From a bacterium (GTDB taxonomy: Bacteria; Patescibacteriota; WWE3; 2-01-FULL-39-13; JAQBTZ01): 15,344 bases of DNA. Shown piece by piece: positions 7,616 to 13,998 of the stretch. The stretch lies in NCBI GenBank assembly GCA_027624675.1, contig JAQBTZ010000005.1, forward strand, positions 1 through 15,344. Direction: 5' to 3'. The translations under genes were made by a program, and so were the position numbers. The notes below the pieces were generated by a model. The model saw only the letters and a list, made by a program, of their open reading frames with translations. It did no database searches and had not been told where the DNA came from. How positions within the stretch are numbered: position 1 is the stretch's first letter; each line of letters opens with the position of its first letter.

Positions 7616-8389
7616 CTAAAGATTTTTAACTATATCTCTAAATAGCAAAACTTTTGATTTGCTTTCTGGATTAAACAGAAATGGTTGAACATCTTTTGCA
7701 AGTTGATTAAAATCAAGATTGTCTGTAAATTCCAATAGTTTAAACTTAAGTTCGTCTATGTTTTCAATTGCAAGTGAATTTTTTAAGTAACTGAAATCAG
7801 GTTTGGTTAAAGCAGTTGCCCATATAAAATCGTAGTAATCTCGACCCTTAGGGTTTTTTCTACCAAAAATTGCTTCTATCTTTTTGGATAATAGTACACT
7901 AATAGGTGCACAGTTAACCTTGGTGGTTACATCAAACTTGTTTATTGTGGGCGTTTCAACAGTATATTTGTACTCTTTTGTCATAGTATCGATCTGGACT
8001 AAAAACTTCTCTTGTTTATGACCGCTTAGTTTTAACTCTTGTAAGATACTCGAAAACTTAAGATAACATCTATAACTACCTTTAGTCACTAATCTTTGTT
8101 CGGATTCAATTCCTTCTAGCCTTAAATCATTGGCAATGTCATTGCATAGCTTGCTAAATTCATCTGGGGTTAAATTATAATTATCAAAATCTAAATTTTC
8201 AGAAAATCTTTGATTGTCATATATTATCCTAAGGGCAGTACCACCAATAAAAACCAGTTTGTTAGAGAGTTTGTTTTTTGAGATAGATTCTAGTATTTTA
8301 TATTGTAAATACTCTCTTAAAATAAATCTTTCAAGCATTTGTAAATTATCTGGGTAGTATTTTTTTATGTTATCTAGATTTATCATCAT
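7616..8389 (-). CDS. abiEii: AbiEii/AbiGii-type nucleotidyltransferase toxin (type IV toxin-antitoxin)
   Basis: This 257-aa protein of the DNA polymerase beta-like AbiEii family is the toxin partner in AbiE abortive-infection systems. The nucleotidyltransferase signature is VFIGGTALRIIYDN (46-59) with RFSENLDFDN (61-70), a third acidic position at QID (130-132), and the family's GRDYYDFIWA (182-191). Family members usually read RFSEDLDF, so the first metal-binding Asp is replaced by Asn65 here; Asp67 remains. The start is the first of two consecutive ATG codons at 8389 and overlaps the 3' end of the upstream antitoxin gene by 20 nt, which implies translational coupling. No promoter of its own is needed. 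A solo nucleotidyltransferase is less likely given the partner gene. Confidence 0.85.
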   Translation of the reverse strand: MMINLDNIKKYYPDNLQMLERFILREYLQYKILESISKNKLSNKLVFIGGTALRIIYDNQRFSENLDFDNYNLTPDEFSKLCNDIANDLRLEGIESEQRLVTKGSYRCYLKFSSILQELKLSGHKQEKFLVQIDTMTKEYKYTVETPTINKFDVTTKVNCAPISVLLSKKIEAIFGRKNPKGRDYYDFIWATALTKPDFSYLKNSLAIENIDELKFKLLEFTDNLDFNQLAKDVQPFLFNPESKSKVLLFRDIVKNL

Positions 8390-9017
8390 TAATAAATTGT
8401 AAAAAATTTAATACGCGAACTGTTAGTGACTTTGTTTGAAATCTTTTCGTAATTTCTAATAGTGTTTTTTGGTCAATAATTTCCTTAAATACAGGTTGGT
8501 TTATTCTTAATTCATGAAAACTATTTATATTGTTAATAGATGGATTTAGGTACAAAAAATCTACTAAAGCTTTTTCTACTGTTGCTATTTTATATGTAAA
8601 GTTATTATAAGAGATTAAGTTAAAGCCAAACATTAAGGAGGGTTTTATTGACTTATAAATAAATTCTCCAAGGTCATAGTTAATGGTATTGGTTTTTCTT
8701 GTTGTGACACTTGTAATATTTGCAACTGCTTCGGGAATTAGCCCATAATAATTTAAGGCACTTTCGAGTGAAACATATGAAGGCGAGTATGCTTTATTGG
8801 CAATAAGAAATAGTGCCTGTTCATTTAATTGGTCCTTAAAAAAATAAGAGTTAAAATAAATTCCTTTGCCAACTCTTGTTAGGTACCCCTTTTTATTCCA
8901 TAAATGAGTTGAGTCAGGTGATATCGCCCGAAAAACCTTTTTAATATCACTAGTTGTGATTATTAAGGAGTCTTTAAATGTTGAGATAAAATCGTTAAAG
9001 GTTATCTTGTTTCTCAT
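8370..9017 (-). CDS. abiEi: AbiEi-type antitoxin / transcriptional repressor (type IV toxin-antitoxin)
   Basis: 215 aa from ATG 9017. A longer frame from TTG 9026 would start at the -10 box, so the ATG is preferred. Residues about 18-56 form a winged-helix (ITTSDIKKVF, GYLTRVGKGIYF). The family hallmark YVSLESALNYYGLIPE is at 81-96 and ATVEKALVDFLYL at 145-157. AbiEi proteins neutralise the toxin without a stable complex and repress their own promoter. The downstream toxin gene overlaps by 20 nt. The promoter at 9053-9026 puts the transcription start almost at the ATG, so the message should be leaderless. The divergent neighbour is a cupredoxin-like gene. Confidence 0.86.
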   Translation of the reverse strand: MRNKITFNDFISTFKDSLIITTSDIKKVFRAISPDSTHLWNKKGYLTRVGKGIYFNSYFFKDQLNEQALFLIANKAYSPSYVSLESALNYYGLIPEAVANITSVTTRKTNTINYDLGEFIYKSIKPSLMFGFNLISYNNFTYKIATVEKALVDFLYLNPSINNINSFHELRINQPVFKEIIDQKTLLEITKRFQTKSLTVRVLNFLQFINDDKSR

Positions 9018-9025
9018 CTTACGCA

Positions 9026-9053
9026 ATATTACTAAAGATAAGAATTAAGTCAA
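9026..9053 (-). promoter_or_regulatory. AbiE operon promoter, leaderless geometry
   Basis: On the minus strand, TTGACT (9053-9048), a 16-nt spacer, TAATAT (9031-9026). Only 8 nt separate the -10 box from ATG 9017. ttactaa (9029-9035) and its reverse complement ttagtaa (9064-9070) flank the -35 region and could be AbiEi operator half-sites. Confidence 0.75.
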
Positions 9054-9080
9054 GAATATTCTGTTAGTAAATTCTACTGA

Positions 9081-9108
9081 TTGAATTAATTTTGAAATAT
9101 GGTAAATT
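9081..9108 (+). promoter_or_regulatory. Promoter of the cupredoxin-like gene, extended -10, leaderless geometry
   Basis: TTGAAT (9081-9086), a 16-nt spacer ending in an extended -10 TGG (9100-9102), then TAAATT (9103-9108). ATG 9115 starts 6 nt after the -10, where transcription should begin. Confidence 0.7.
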
Positions 9109-9114
9109 ATAAAT

Positions 9115-9729
9115 ATGAACGTGCCTGCTACTCCTACTAATAAAAATTCTAAGGTTATCTATTTATCAATTGCAACAACTGTTTTATTAGTTTTAGTTGT
9201 AGTTGGATATCTTTTAATCACAAGGTTTAATGTTAAAGTTCCATTTTTAAGTAATGTGGTAAATAAGGCAACAGAAAATGAACAGGTTGCCGAGGTTGAG
9301 GTACCAATTTATGATGAAAAAACAAAAAAACCAAACGCAAAATTTTTTGAGATGGCGTTAGAAAAGGATTTTGAAGAGGTAAAGGCTCAAACAGGTGGAC
9401 AAATTACATCACCAAATTTGTACCAGCAAGACCTACGAGAAGAGTTTGATAAGCAATTAGACAGGCAGATTCAAAATTTTTCAGTTACCTATACCGACAA
9501 TGGTTTTGGACCAGGTGTTATGACTATTACACAAGGAGACCTTGTAACATTTGAAAATACGTCTAGTGGAAACTTGAAAATAATAGGAGATGGATGGGGA
9601 AGCGGACTAGAGCTTAATAATAAAGAGATAAATAAATTTTCACAACAGTTTGATCTACTTGGAACCTATAAATACTCAGCAGAGGGAAACTCTGAACACG
9701 CAGGCGAGGTTATTGTTGTTAAGCCTTAG
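9115..9729 (+). CDS. Membrane-anchored cupredoxin-like protein without the usual copper Cys
   Basis: This 204-aa protein has one N-terminal membrane helix (residues about 14-36), a charged linker to about 120 that is probably helical (KFFEMALEKDFEEVKAQ, REEFDKQLDRQIQNF), and a C-terminal domain of about 85 residues. That domain has the cupredoxin pattern: GVMTITQGDLVTFENTSSGN, then FDLLGTYKYSAEGNSEHAGEVIVV at the C terminus. In copper-binding members the last loop carries Cys, His and Met and an earlier His. Here only His195 remains and the Cys position is not Cys, so the domain is probably structural or binds something else. It lies divergently next to abiEi and may be an unrelated cargo gene. 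Start ATG 9115 agrees with the leaderless promoter. Confidence 0.75.
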   Translation: MNVPATPTNKNSKVIYLSIATTVLLVLVVVGYLLITRFNVKVPFLSNVVNKATENEQVAEVEVPIYDEKTKKPNAKFFEMALEKDFEEVKAQTGGQITSPNLYQQDLREEFDKQLDRQIQNFSVTYTDNGFGPGVMTITQGDLVTFENTSSGNLKIIGDGWGSGLELNNKEINKFSQQFDLLGTYKYSAEGNSEHAGEVIVVKP

Positions 9730-9742
9730 TTTTATAAAAACC

Positions 9743-9793
9743 CCTTGAAAAGCGTTGTTATTATTGTAACCTCAACCCCGAGGGTTGAGGTTG
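9743..9793. repeat. Palindromic repeat, copy A of the dispersed family
   Basis: The copy runs ccttgaaaagcgttg... into a perfect hairpin: 11-bp arms 9768-9778 and 9782-9792 with a cga triloop. It aligns base by base with 12008-12077, except that the latter has a GC-rich palindrome inserted in the left arm. No T run follows, so terminator activity is uncertain. Confidence 0.68.
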
Positions 9794-9813
9794 TACTGCA
9801 TATTTTGGTGTAA

Positions 9814-9841
9814 TTGACAATTTGTAACTTTTGTATAAAAT
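9814..9841 (+). promoter_or_regulatory. Promoter of the Phd/VapC operon, leaderless geometry
   Basis: TTGACA (9814-9819), a 16-nt spacer, TAAAAT (9836-9841). ATG 9849 begins 7 nt later. It decides the start, because the longer frame from TTG 9831 would begin inside the promoter. Confidence 0.76.
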
Positions 9842-9848
9842 ATACAAT

Positions 9849-10106
9849 ATGATTCAAAGTATTAATGCAACACAAGTAAGAAATTCTTTTGCTGATATTA
9901 TAAACCGTGTTACTTATGGTGGTGAGGAGTTTGTGGTTGAAAGACAAGGAAATCCTGTGGTTCTTATAACGCAGATTCCAAAAGAAAAGAAAGGCAATTA
10001 TAAAATATCTTCTGAGACATTTTTGTCTAATATTAGTAAGTACGCATTAAAAGATGCTCCTGTAAACTTAGCTAAAAATCATGATAAATACACATGGGGG
10101 AAATAA
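9849..10106 (+). CDS. Phd/YefM-type antitoxin
   Basis: This 85-aa product has an N-terminal half, SINATQVRNSFADIINRV with EEFVVERQGNPVVLI, that is the classic Phd/YefM DNA-binding fold. The C-terminal tail (KISSETFLSNISKYAL) is likely the disordered toxin-binding part. It should neutralise the PIN toxin encoded by the next gene, which overlaps by 26 nt, and repress its own promoter at 9814. The start at ATG 9849 follows the leaderless promoter and gives the usual family N terminus. Confidence 0.9.
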   Translation: MIQSINATQVRNSFADIINRVTYGGEEFVVERQGNPVVLITQIPKEKKGNYKISSETFLSNISKYALKDAPVNLAKNHDKYTWGK

Positions 10107-10524
10107 TCTAGTTATTGTTGATTCTGATGCTTTAATTGGGCTTATTAGTGAAAATGATCTTTTACATAAAAGGTGTATCAAAGTTGCAGATTATTTAGCT
10201 AAAAATAATTACGTAACTATAATTTGTAACTCTACAGTACTCGAGGCTGCAACCACACTTTCACGAGCAATTAATCGACCCGACCTTGCTAAAAAATTAC
10301 TTAAAGATTTTGATTTAATTAAGCAACAGGAATTTGCAGATGTAGGGGCGATGTCTTTGGTATCAGATATGTTTAATCCAAAATCCTCAAAAAAGCATAC
10401 GCCATTTGATTATTGTGTTTGTGCAGTTGCAAAGATAAATAATATCAATCTGATATTTTCATTTGACAAATTCTATGAAAAACAAGGATTAACACTTGTT
10501 GAAAGTATTATGCAGTCTAAATAA
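10081..10524 (+). CDS. vapC: VapC-type PIN-domain ribonuclease toxin
   Basis: This 147-aa PIN domain has the four expected acidic residues: Asp14 in VIVDSDALIG, Glu55 in STVLEAATTL, Asp110 in TPFDYCVCAVAK and Asp129 in FSFDKFYEKQG. VapC proteins are Mg-dependent RNases, often cutting tRNA or rRNA. The ATG at 10081 overlaps the antitoxin gene by 26 nt. No later ATG, GTG or TTG precedes the first catalytic strand, so this start is kept although its first ten residues (MINTHGGNNL) are atypical. Translation is presumably coupled to the antitoxin. A T run follows the stop without a clear hairpin. Confidence 0.9.
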   Translation: MINTHGGNNLVIVDSDALIGLISENDLLHKRCIKVADYLAKNNYVTIICNSTVLEAATTLSRAINRPDLAKKLLKDFDLIKQQEFADVGAMSLVSDMFNPKSSKKHTPFDYCVCAVAKINNINLIFSFDKFYEKQGLTLVESIMQSK

Positions 10525-10641
10525 TTTTTTTATAAATCCTATTATTTGGTAAAACAACACCTGTAAAGTGTACCAATTTAGCTAAATACGTCCGTTATGA
10601 AAAATAATCTACAATCACTTGATTTTCGATGATGTACTTGA

Positions 10642-10683
10642 TCCTGTCTTGACAACAGGACAAAAATATACTAATCTTGTCCT
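10642..10683 (+). promoter_or_regulatory. Promoter with overlapping operator-like palindromes, leaderless geometry
   Basis: TTGACA (10649-10654), a 17-nt spacer, TAATCT (10672-10677), then 6 nt to ATG 10684. tcctgt (10642-10647) pairs with acagga (10655-10660) around the -35 box. aggacaa (10657-10663) pairs with ttgtcct (10677-10683) around the -10 box, ending at the ATG. This suggests repression. The preceding 117 bp after vapC (10525-10641) are A+T-rich and hold no gene that I can see. Confidence 0.68.
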
Positions 10684-11973
10684 ATGAACTTAATACTTAA
10701 AACACTTTTATATGAATGGGAAGATCGAAAGATACCAAAAGTAATAGCTAGGGATATTAGTTTGGATACATCGGTGCAGGTTGGGTCTGGAAATGCAACA
10801 GTGGTAACTGGTTTTAGAAGGGTAGGCAAAACTTATTTGCTTTTTGAGGCAATAGAAAAACTATTAAAAACCCATTCTCGCCAAGATGTTATATATATAA
10901 ACTTTGAAGATGAACGTATAACTATACCATCTACAGATATTTTGACTGATCTTATTCCAGAAATTCAAGCAATGTATGGCAAGTCTCCTAAATACTTGTT
11001 TTTAGACGAGTTGCAATTAGTACCAAATTGGTCAAAGTGGGTTCGTCGAATACTGGACAGTAATACAGATATTCAGTTATTTATAACAGGATCTTCTTCT
11101 AAAATGAGCAGTTCAGAACTACCAACAGAACTTAGAGGTAGGGCATTAGAAGTGAAAGTGGCACCTTTAACCTTTAAGGAGTTTTTACGATTTAAAAATA
11201 TTTCTATAAATCTTACAAAATTGGATTTTGTAAAAGAAGATATGGCACAATTTAGATTCTTTTTTGACGAATACTTAACTTTTGGAGGATTGCCTGCCGT
11301 GGTATTAACGTCAATAGAGAAAAAACAAGAGCTTTTACAATCGTATTTTCATACTGTAGTGCAAAGAGAGATATCAGAAAGACATAATGTAGCTAACGAT
11401 ACTACCTTGAAAACATTACTAAAACTTTTGCTTAACTCAAGCTATATAACTATCTCAAAACTTACAAACTCACTTAAAAGCATGGGTATTGCTGTTGGTA
11501 AATCCACTGTAGATAACTATCTTTCCTATATAGAAAGTTCATATTTTATGACAGAGTTATATATTTATAATGCTGTAGTTATAAATCAGTTACAGTATCC
11601 TCGAAAGGTTTATTTCGTAGACACGGGGTTTATGACAGCACTTTCAACCAAGTTTTCAAAAAATAGTGGAAGGTTACTTGAAAATATAGTATTTCAAAAG
11701 TTAGTTAGAGAAAGTGAAACTGTGTATTACTATAAAGACAAAGATAATAACGAGGTAGTTTTCGCTATATTAAATAATGGAAAGATTAAGGCTTTGTACC
11801 AGGTTTGCTTTGATTTAGCTGATCCAGACACGCTAAAGAGGGAAGTAAGATCAATTTTAAAAGCAGGTATAAAGTTAAAATGCAAAAACCTTAATCTAGT
11901 AACTGTAGAAAAACCAAAAGGGTTGCAGATTCCAAAAGAGATAAAGTTTATTACAGTAGCGGAATTTTTATAG
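10684..11973 (+). CDS. AAA ATPase with DUF4143 domain (first of two)
   Basis: This is a 429-aa protein. Its N-terminal AAA_14-type ATPase has Walker A GFRRVGKT (43-50), Walker B YLFLDELQ (104-111) and the sensor FITGSSSKM (133-141). A winged-helix region follows (about 250-300, ITISKLTNSLKSMGIAVGKSTVDNYL). The C-terminal DUF4143 nuclease-like fold runs from about 330 (GRLLENIVFQKL). In that fold the usual EVDF reads NEVVF (356-360) and the ...EVK strand reads ALYQVCFDL, so nuclease catalysis is doubtful. Family roles are poorly known; some members act in archaeal and bacterial defence or DNA transactions. It is a stand-alone transcription unit with its own leaderless promoter. The next intact gene is a distant homologue with the nuclease motif kept. 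Confidence 0.85.
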   Translation: MNLILKTLLYEWEDRKIPKVIARDISLDTSVQVGSGNATVVTGFRRVGKTYLLFEAIEKLLKTHSRQDVIYINFEDERITIPSTDILTDLIPEIQAMYGKSPKYLFLDELQLVPNWSKWVRRILDSNTDIQLFITGSSSKMSSSELPTELRGRALEVKVAPLTFKEFLRFKNISINLTKLDFVKEDMAQFRFFFDEYLTFGGLPAVVLTSIEKKQELLQSYFHTVVQREISERHNVANDTTLKTLLKLLLNSSYITISKLTNSLKSMGIAVGKSTVDNYLSYIESSYFMTELYIYNAVVINQLQYPRKVYFVDTGFMTALSTKFSKNSGRLLENIVFQKLVRESETVYYYKDKDNNEVVFAILNNGKIKALYQVCFDLADPDTLKREVRSILKAGIKLKCKNLNLVTVEKPKGLQIPKEIKFITVAEFL

Positions 11974-11990
11974 AATATTATTCTAGGGAT

Positions 11991-12078
11991 TATAGGCTTG
12001 ATTTTAGCCTTGGAAAGTGTTGCTGTCATTGCAACATCAACCCTGCCTGCGCAGGCAGGCCCGAGGGTTGGGGTTGAT
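11991..12078. repeat. Palindromic repeat, copy B, with nested GC-rich palindrome
   Basis: It begins with tataggcttgatttta (11991-12006), shared exactly with 14578-14593. From 12008 to 12077 it matches copy A (9743-9793). An 18-bp perfect palindrome (12042-12059) is inserted in the left arm. atcaaccc (12036-12043) pairs with gggttgat (12071-12078). The nested insertion shows that the elements spread independently. Confidence 0.72.
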
Positions 12079-12117
12079 AATATAATCAATACTCACATTA
12101 ATCCTCAAAATAGTATA

Positions 12118-12144
12118 ATTTCAAGGATTTGCACTCCTTGAAAT
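12118..12144. repeat. Hairpin with perfect 10-bp arms
   Basis: Arms 12118-12127 and 12135-12144 are perfect inverted repeats with a 7-nt loop. A T-poor tract follows (a-taggcctttta), so it is a weak candidate terminator for the first AAA gene. It immediately precedes the ghost C terminus at 12147-12212. Confidence 0.5.
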
Positions 12145-12146
12145 AG

Positions 12147-12212
12147 GCCTTTTATAAAGAAAGTATTGTAGATAGGGTGAATCGTGAGAACTATCTGGAT
12201 TTTATACTTTAA
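12147..12212 (+). pseudogene. 3' ghost of another AAA/DUF4143 gene
   Basis: After an in-frame TAG at 12144-12146 the frame reads about 21 codons ending in VNRENYLDFIL and TAA (12210-12212). The intact gene downstream ends in INKTNYLNFIL and TAA (13406-13408). The last 21 bases match at 19 positions, and a C-terminal motif of this kind is typical of DUF4143 ATPases. No start, ATPase or DUF4143 core remains. It reads as the tail of a third tandem gene whose body was deleted or replaced. Confidence 0.7.
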
Positions 12213-12241
12213 ACACCCTTATATATTTGCGTAAATACAGC

Positions 12242-12270
12242 TTGACAACCAGCCCAATTAACGTTAATAT
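12242..12270 (+). promoter_or_regulatory. Promoter of the second AAA gene, leaderless geometry
   Basis: TTGACA (12242-12247), a 17-nt spacer, TAATAT (12265-12270), then 7 nt to ATG 12278. It decides the start: a longer frame from 12227 would place the start codon upstream of the -35 box. Confidence 0.8.
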
Positions 12271-12277
12271 AGACATT

Positions 12278-13408
12278 ATGTATATAAATAGGTTTGTTGA
12301 GAAAGATATAAAGAAAAGAATAGATGATTATTCTAAACTAATTGTTATTTATGGTCCAAGGCAGGTTGGCAAAACAACACTTGTTAAACAGGTTCTTAAA
12401 AGTTATAAAGGTCGCGTACTTGAAATTAATGCAGATGAAGATAGATATATTGATGTTTTATCAAGTAAAGATAGCTCAAAACTAAAGTCTTTAACTAGTG
12501 GTTATGATCTTTTGTTTATTGATGAGGCGCAAAGAGTACCAGATATAGGATTGACACTTAAAATTATTCATGACCAATTAAATATTAAACTTATTGTTAC
12601 AGGGTCTGCATCATTAAGCTTGGCAAACAATATACAAGAACCATTAACCGGCAGATATTGGCAGTATACCCTTTACCCCTTATCTTTTGTTGAGCTGAAT
12701 AAATACTATAACAAATTTGAGTTAAATAGCAGTTTAGAAGATAGAATGATTTTTGGGTCTTATCCAGAAATATTTAATATTGATAATCATTTTGATAAAG
12801 AAGAGTATTTAAGATTAATTACAAGGTCGTATTTGTACAAAGATGTATTAGAATTAGAGACAATTAAATACCCAAGAAAAATTGTAGATTTGTTACGATT
12901 ATTAGCATTTCAGGTTGGCTCAGAGGTGTCATACTCAGAACTAGCTAAAAACTTAGAGATGAGTAAGGGGACAGTGCAAAATTATATCGATTTGCTTGAA
13001 AAATCATTTGTAATATTTAGGCTTAGTGGATTTAGTCGGAATTTAAGAAAAGAGATTACTAAAAATGACAAGATATATTTTTATGATTTGGGGGTAAGAA
13101 ATGCTTTGATAGATAACTTTAACTCTCTAGTCAAAAGAAATGATGTGGGTGGATTATGGGAAAATTTTATAATAGTTGAGAGAATAAAACGCAATTTATC
13201 CAAACAATTGAGTGTAGCAAGTTATTTTTGGCGGGTTTATACAGGAGCAGAGATTGACTATCTTGAAGAAACAAATAGTAAGCTGGCTGGGTTTGAGATA
13301 AAATATATAAAAGAACAGGTTTCAAAACCACAGACATTTTTAGAAACCTATCCAGACTCAGAGTTTAACTTAATAAACAAGACAAATTATCTGAATTTTA
13401 TACTCTAA
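12278..13408 (+). CDS. AAA ATPase with DUF4143 domain and intact nuclease-like motif (second)
   Basis: This 376-aa protein has an AAA_14-type ATPase with Walker A GPRQVGKT (26-33), Walker B LLFIDEAQR (78-86) and sensor LIVTGSASLSL (105-115). PLSFVEL (134-140) and a winged-helix stretch (SYSELAKNLEMSKGTVQNYI, 218-237) follow. The C-terminal DUF4143 fold has GLWENFIIVERI (292-303), YFWRVYTGAEIDY (316-328) and GFEIKY (338-343), which is a PD-(D/E)XK-like Asp/Glu-x-Lys arrangement, kept here but degraded in the neighbour at 10684. Its function is unknown. The family is common in accessory regions and might act as a stress or defence effector, which is an inference. The leaderless promoter at 12242 supports ATG 12278. 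A structured repeat with a T tract ends the unit. Confidence 0.9.
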   Translation: MYINRFVEKDIKKRIDDYSKLIVIYGPRQVGKTTLVKQVLKSYKGRVLEINADEDRYIDVLSSKDSSKLKSLTSGYDLLFIDEAQRVPDIGLTLKIIHDQLNIKLIVTGSASLSLANNIQEPLTGRYWQYTLYPLSFVELNKYYNKFELNSSLEDRMIFGSYPEIFNIDNHFDKEEYLRLITRSYLYKDVLELETIKYPRKIVDLLRLLAFQVGSEVSYSELAKNLEMSKGTVQNYIDLLEKSFVIFRLSGFSRNLRKEITKNDKIYFYDLGVRNALIDNFNSLVKRNDVGGLWENFIIVERIKRNLSKQLSVASYFWRVYTGAEIDYLEETNSKLAGFEIKYIKEQVSKPQTFLETYPDSEFNLINKTNYLNFIL

Positions 13409-13420
13409 CCTGCTGATATA

Positions 13421-13510
13421 TTCAACACACCTGTTACGTCAAGACTATACCCTAAAGGGTATTGCAGGCGACTAAAATTTCTTCGAAATTAAGTCTTTGT
13501 GGTACAGGCT
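13421..13510. repeat. Structured repeat, copy C
   Basis: It shares ordered blocks with 14441-14593: cacacctg, ttacg-caa, accct, ggg-att-caggcgactaaa, ttaagtctt and aggctt. Internal pairs can form a branched fold: 13441-13446 with 13492-13497, hairpin 13448-13452/13457-13461, and hairpin 13476-13481/13485-13490. Outer cctgt (13430-13434) pairs with acagg (13504-13508). Confidence 0.7.
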
Positions 13511-13519
13511 TTTTTTTTT
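13430..13519 (+). terminator. Probable terminator made from repeat copy C
   Basis: The outer stem of copy C (cctgt/acagg) is followed by a run of T to 13519. This would end the second AAA transcript. The multi-branched stem is unusual for an intrinsic terminator. Confidence 0.55.
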
Positions 13520-13531
13520 AAGTATGGGGCT

Positions 13532-13560
13532 TTGTTGTTTTTGCCATAGTGGTATATAAT
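13532..13560 (+). promoter_or_regulatory. Promoter of the MntA/HepT operon, near-leaderless
   Basis: TTGTTG (13532-13537), a 17-nt spacer, TATAAT (13555-13560). ATG 13570 follows after 9 nt, so any leader would be 0-3 nt. The in-frame GTG at 13549 would lie upstream of the -10 box. Confidence 0.74.
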
Positions 13561-13569
13561 TTATCAATA

Positions 13570-13998
13570 ATGAAAACTAGTTTAAATATTCAGAATGAAT
13601 TAAATGCAATAGTTCAATTGCTTATACCTCTTGGTAATATTGAGATAATATATCTTTATGGGTCTTATGCTACAGGTAATGCAACAAATCAATCCGATAT
13701 TGATATTGCTGTGGTTATGACAAAAAGTCACGGTATAAATATGTTGTTAGAGGAATCTAGATTAAACGAAGAATTAAATTACAAGTCTAACATACCTGTG
13801 CATGTTAGTATTTTAAATAACAAATCACCACTTTTCAGATTTCAAGTCATCAGTCCTAGGCACGTTTTGTTCTCAAAAAATGAAAATTTCAGAGTAGATT
13901 TTGAGGTTAAAGCATTTAATGAATATTTTGATATCAAAAAATATTTAGATGAAAATTACCAAGTTGCAATTAATTTAGCAAAAACAAATGATAGATAA
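13570..13998 (+). CDS. mntA: MntA-type minimal nucleotidyltransferase antitoxin (type VII)
   Basis: This 142-aa product carries the exact MntA signature GSX10DXD at Gly31-Ser32 ... Asp43-Ile-Asp45 (GSYATGNATNQSDID). MntA proteins transfer AMP groups onto a tyrosine of the HEPN toxin and so silence it. The HEPN gene follows with an 11-nt overlap, which is the usual operon order. ATG 13570 is preferred to the upstream GTG because of the promoter at 13532. The remaining helices (about 110-135) would contact the toxin. Confidence 0.9.
   Translation: MKTSLNIQNELNAIVQLLIPLGNIEIIYLYGSYATGNATNQSDIDIAVVMTKSHGINMLLEESRLNEELNYKSNIPVHVSILNNKSPLFRFQVISPRHVLFSKNENFRVDFEVKAFNEYFDIKKYLDENYQVAINLAKTNDR

Noticed and set aside
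13430..13508. tRNA-like cloverleaf
   Set aside because: The branched fold has no plausible acceptor stem, anticodon loop or TPsiC loop, and it recurs as a repeat at 14441-14593.
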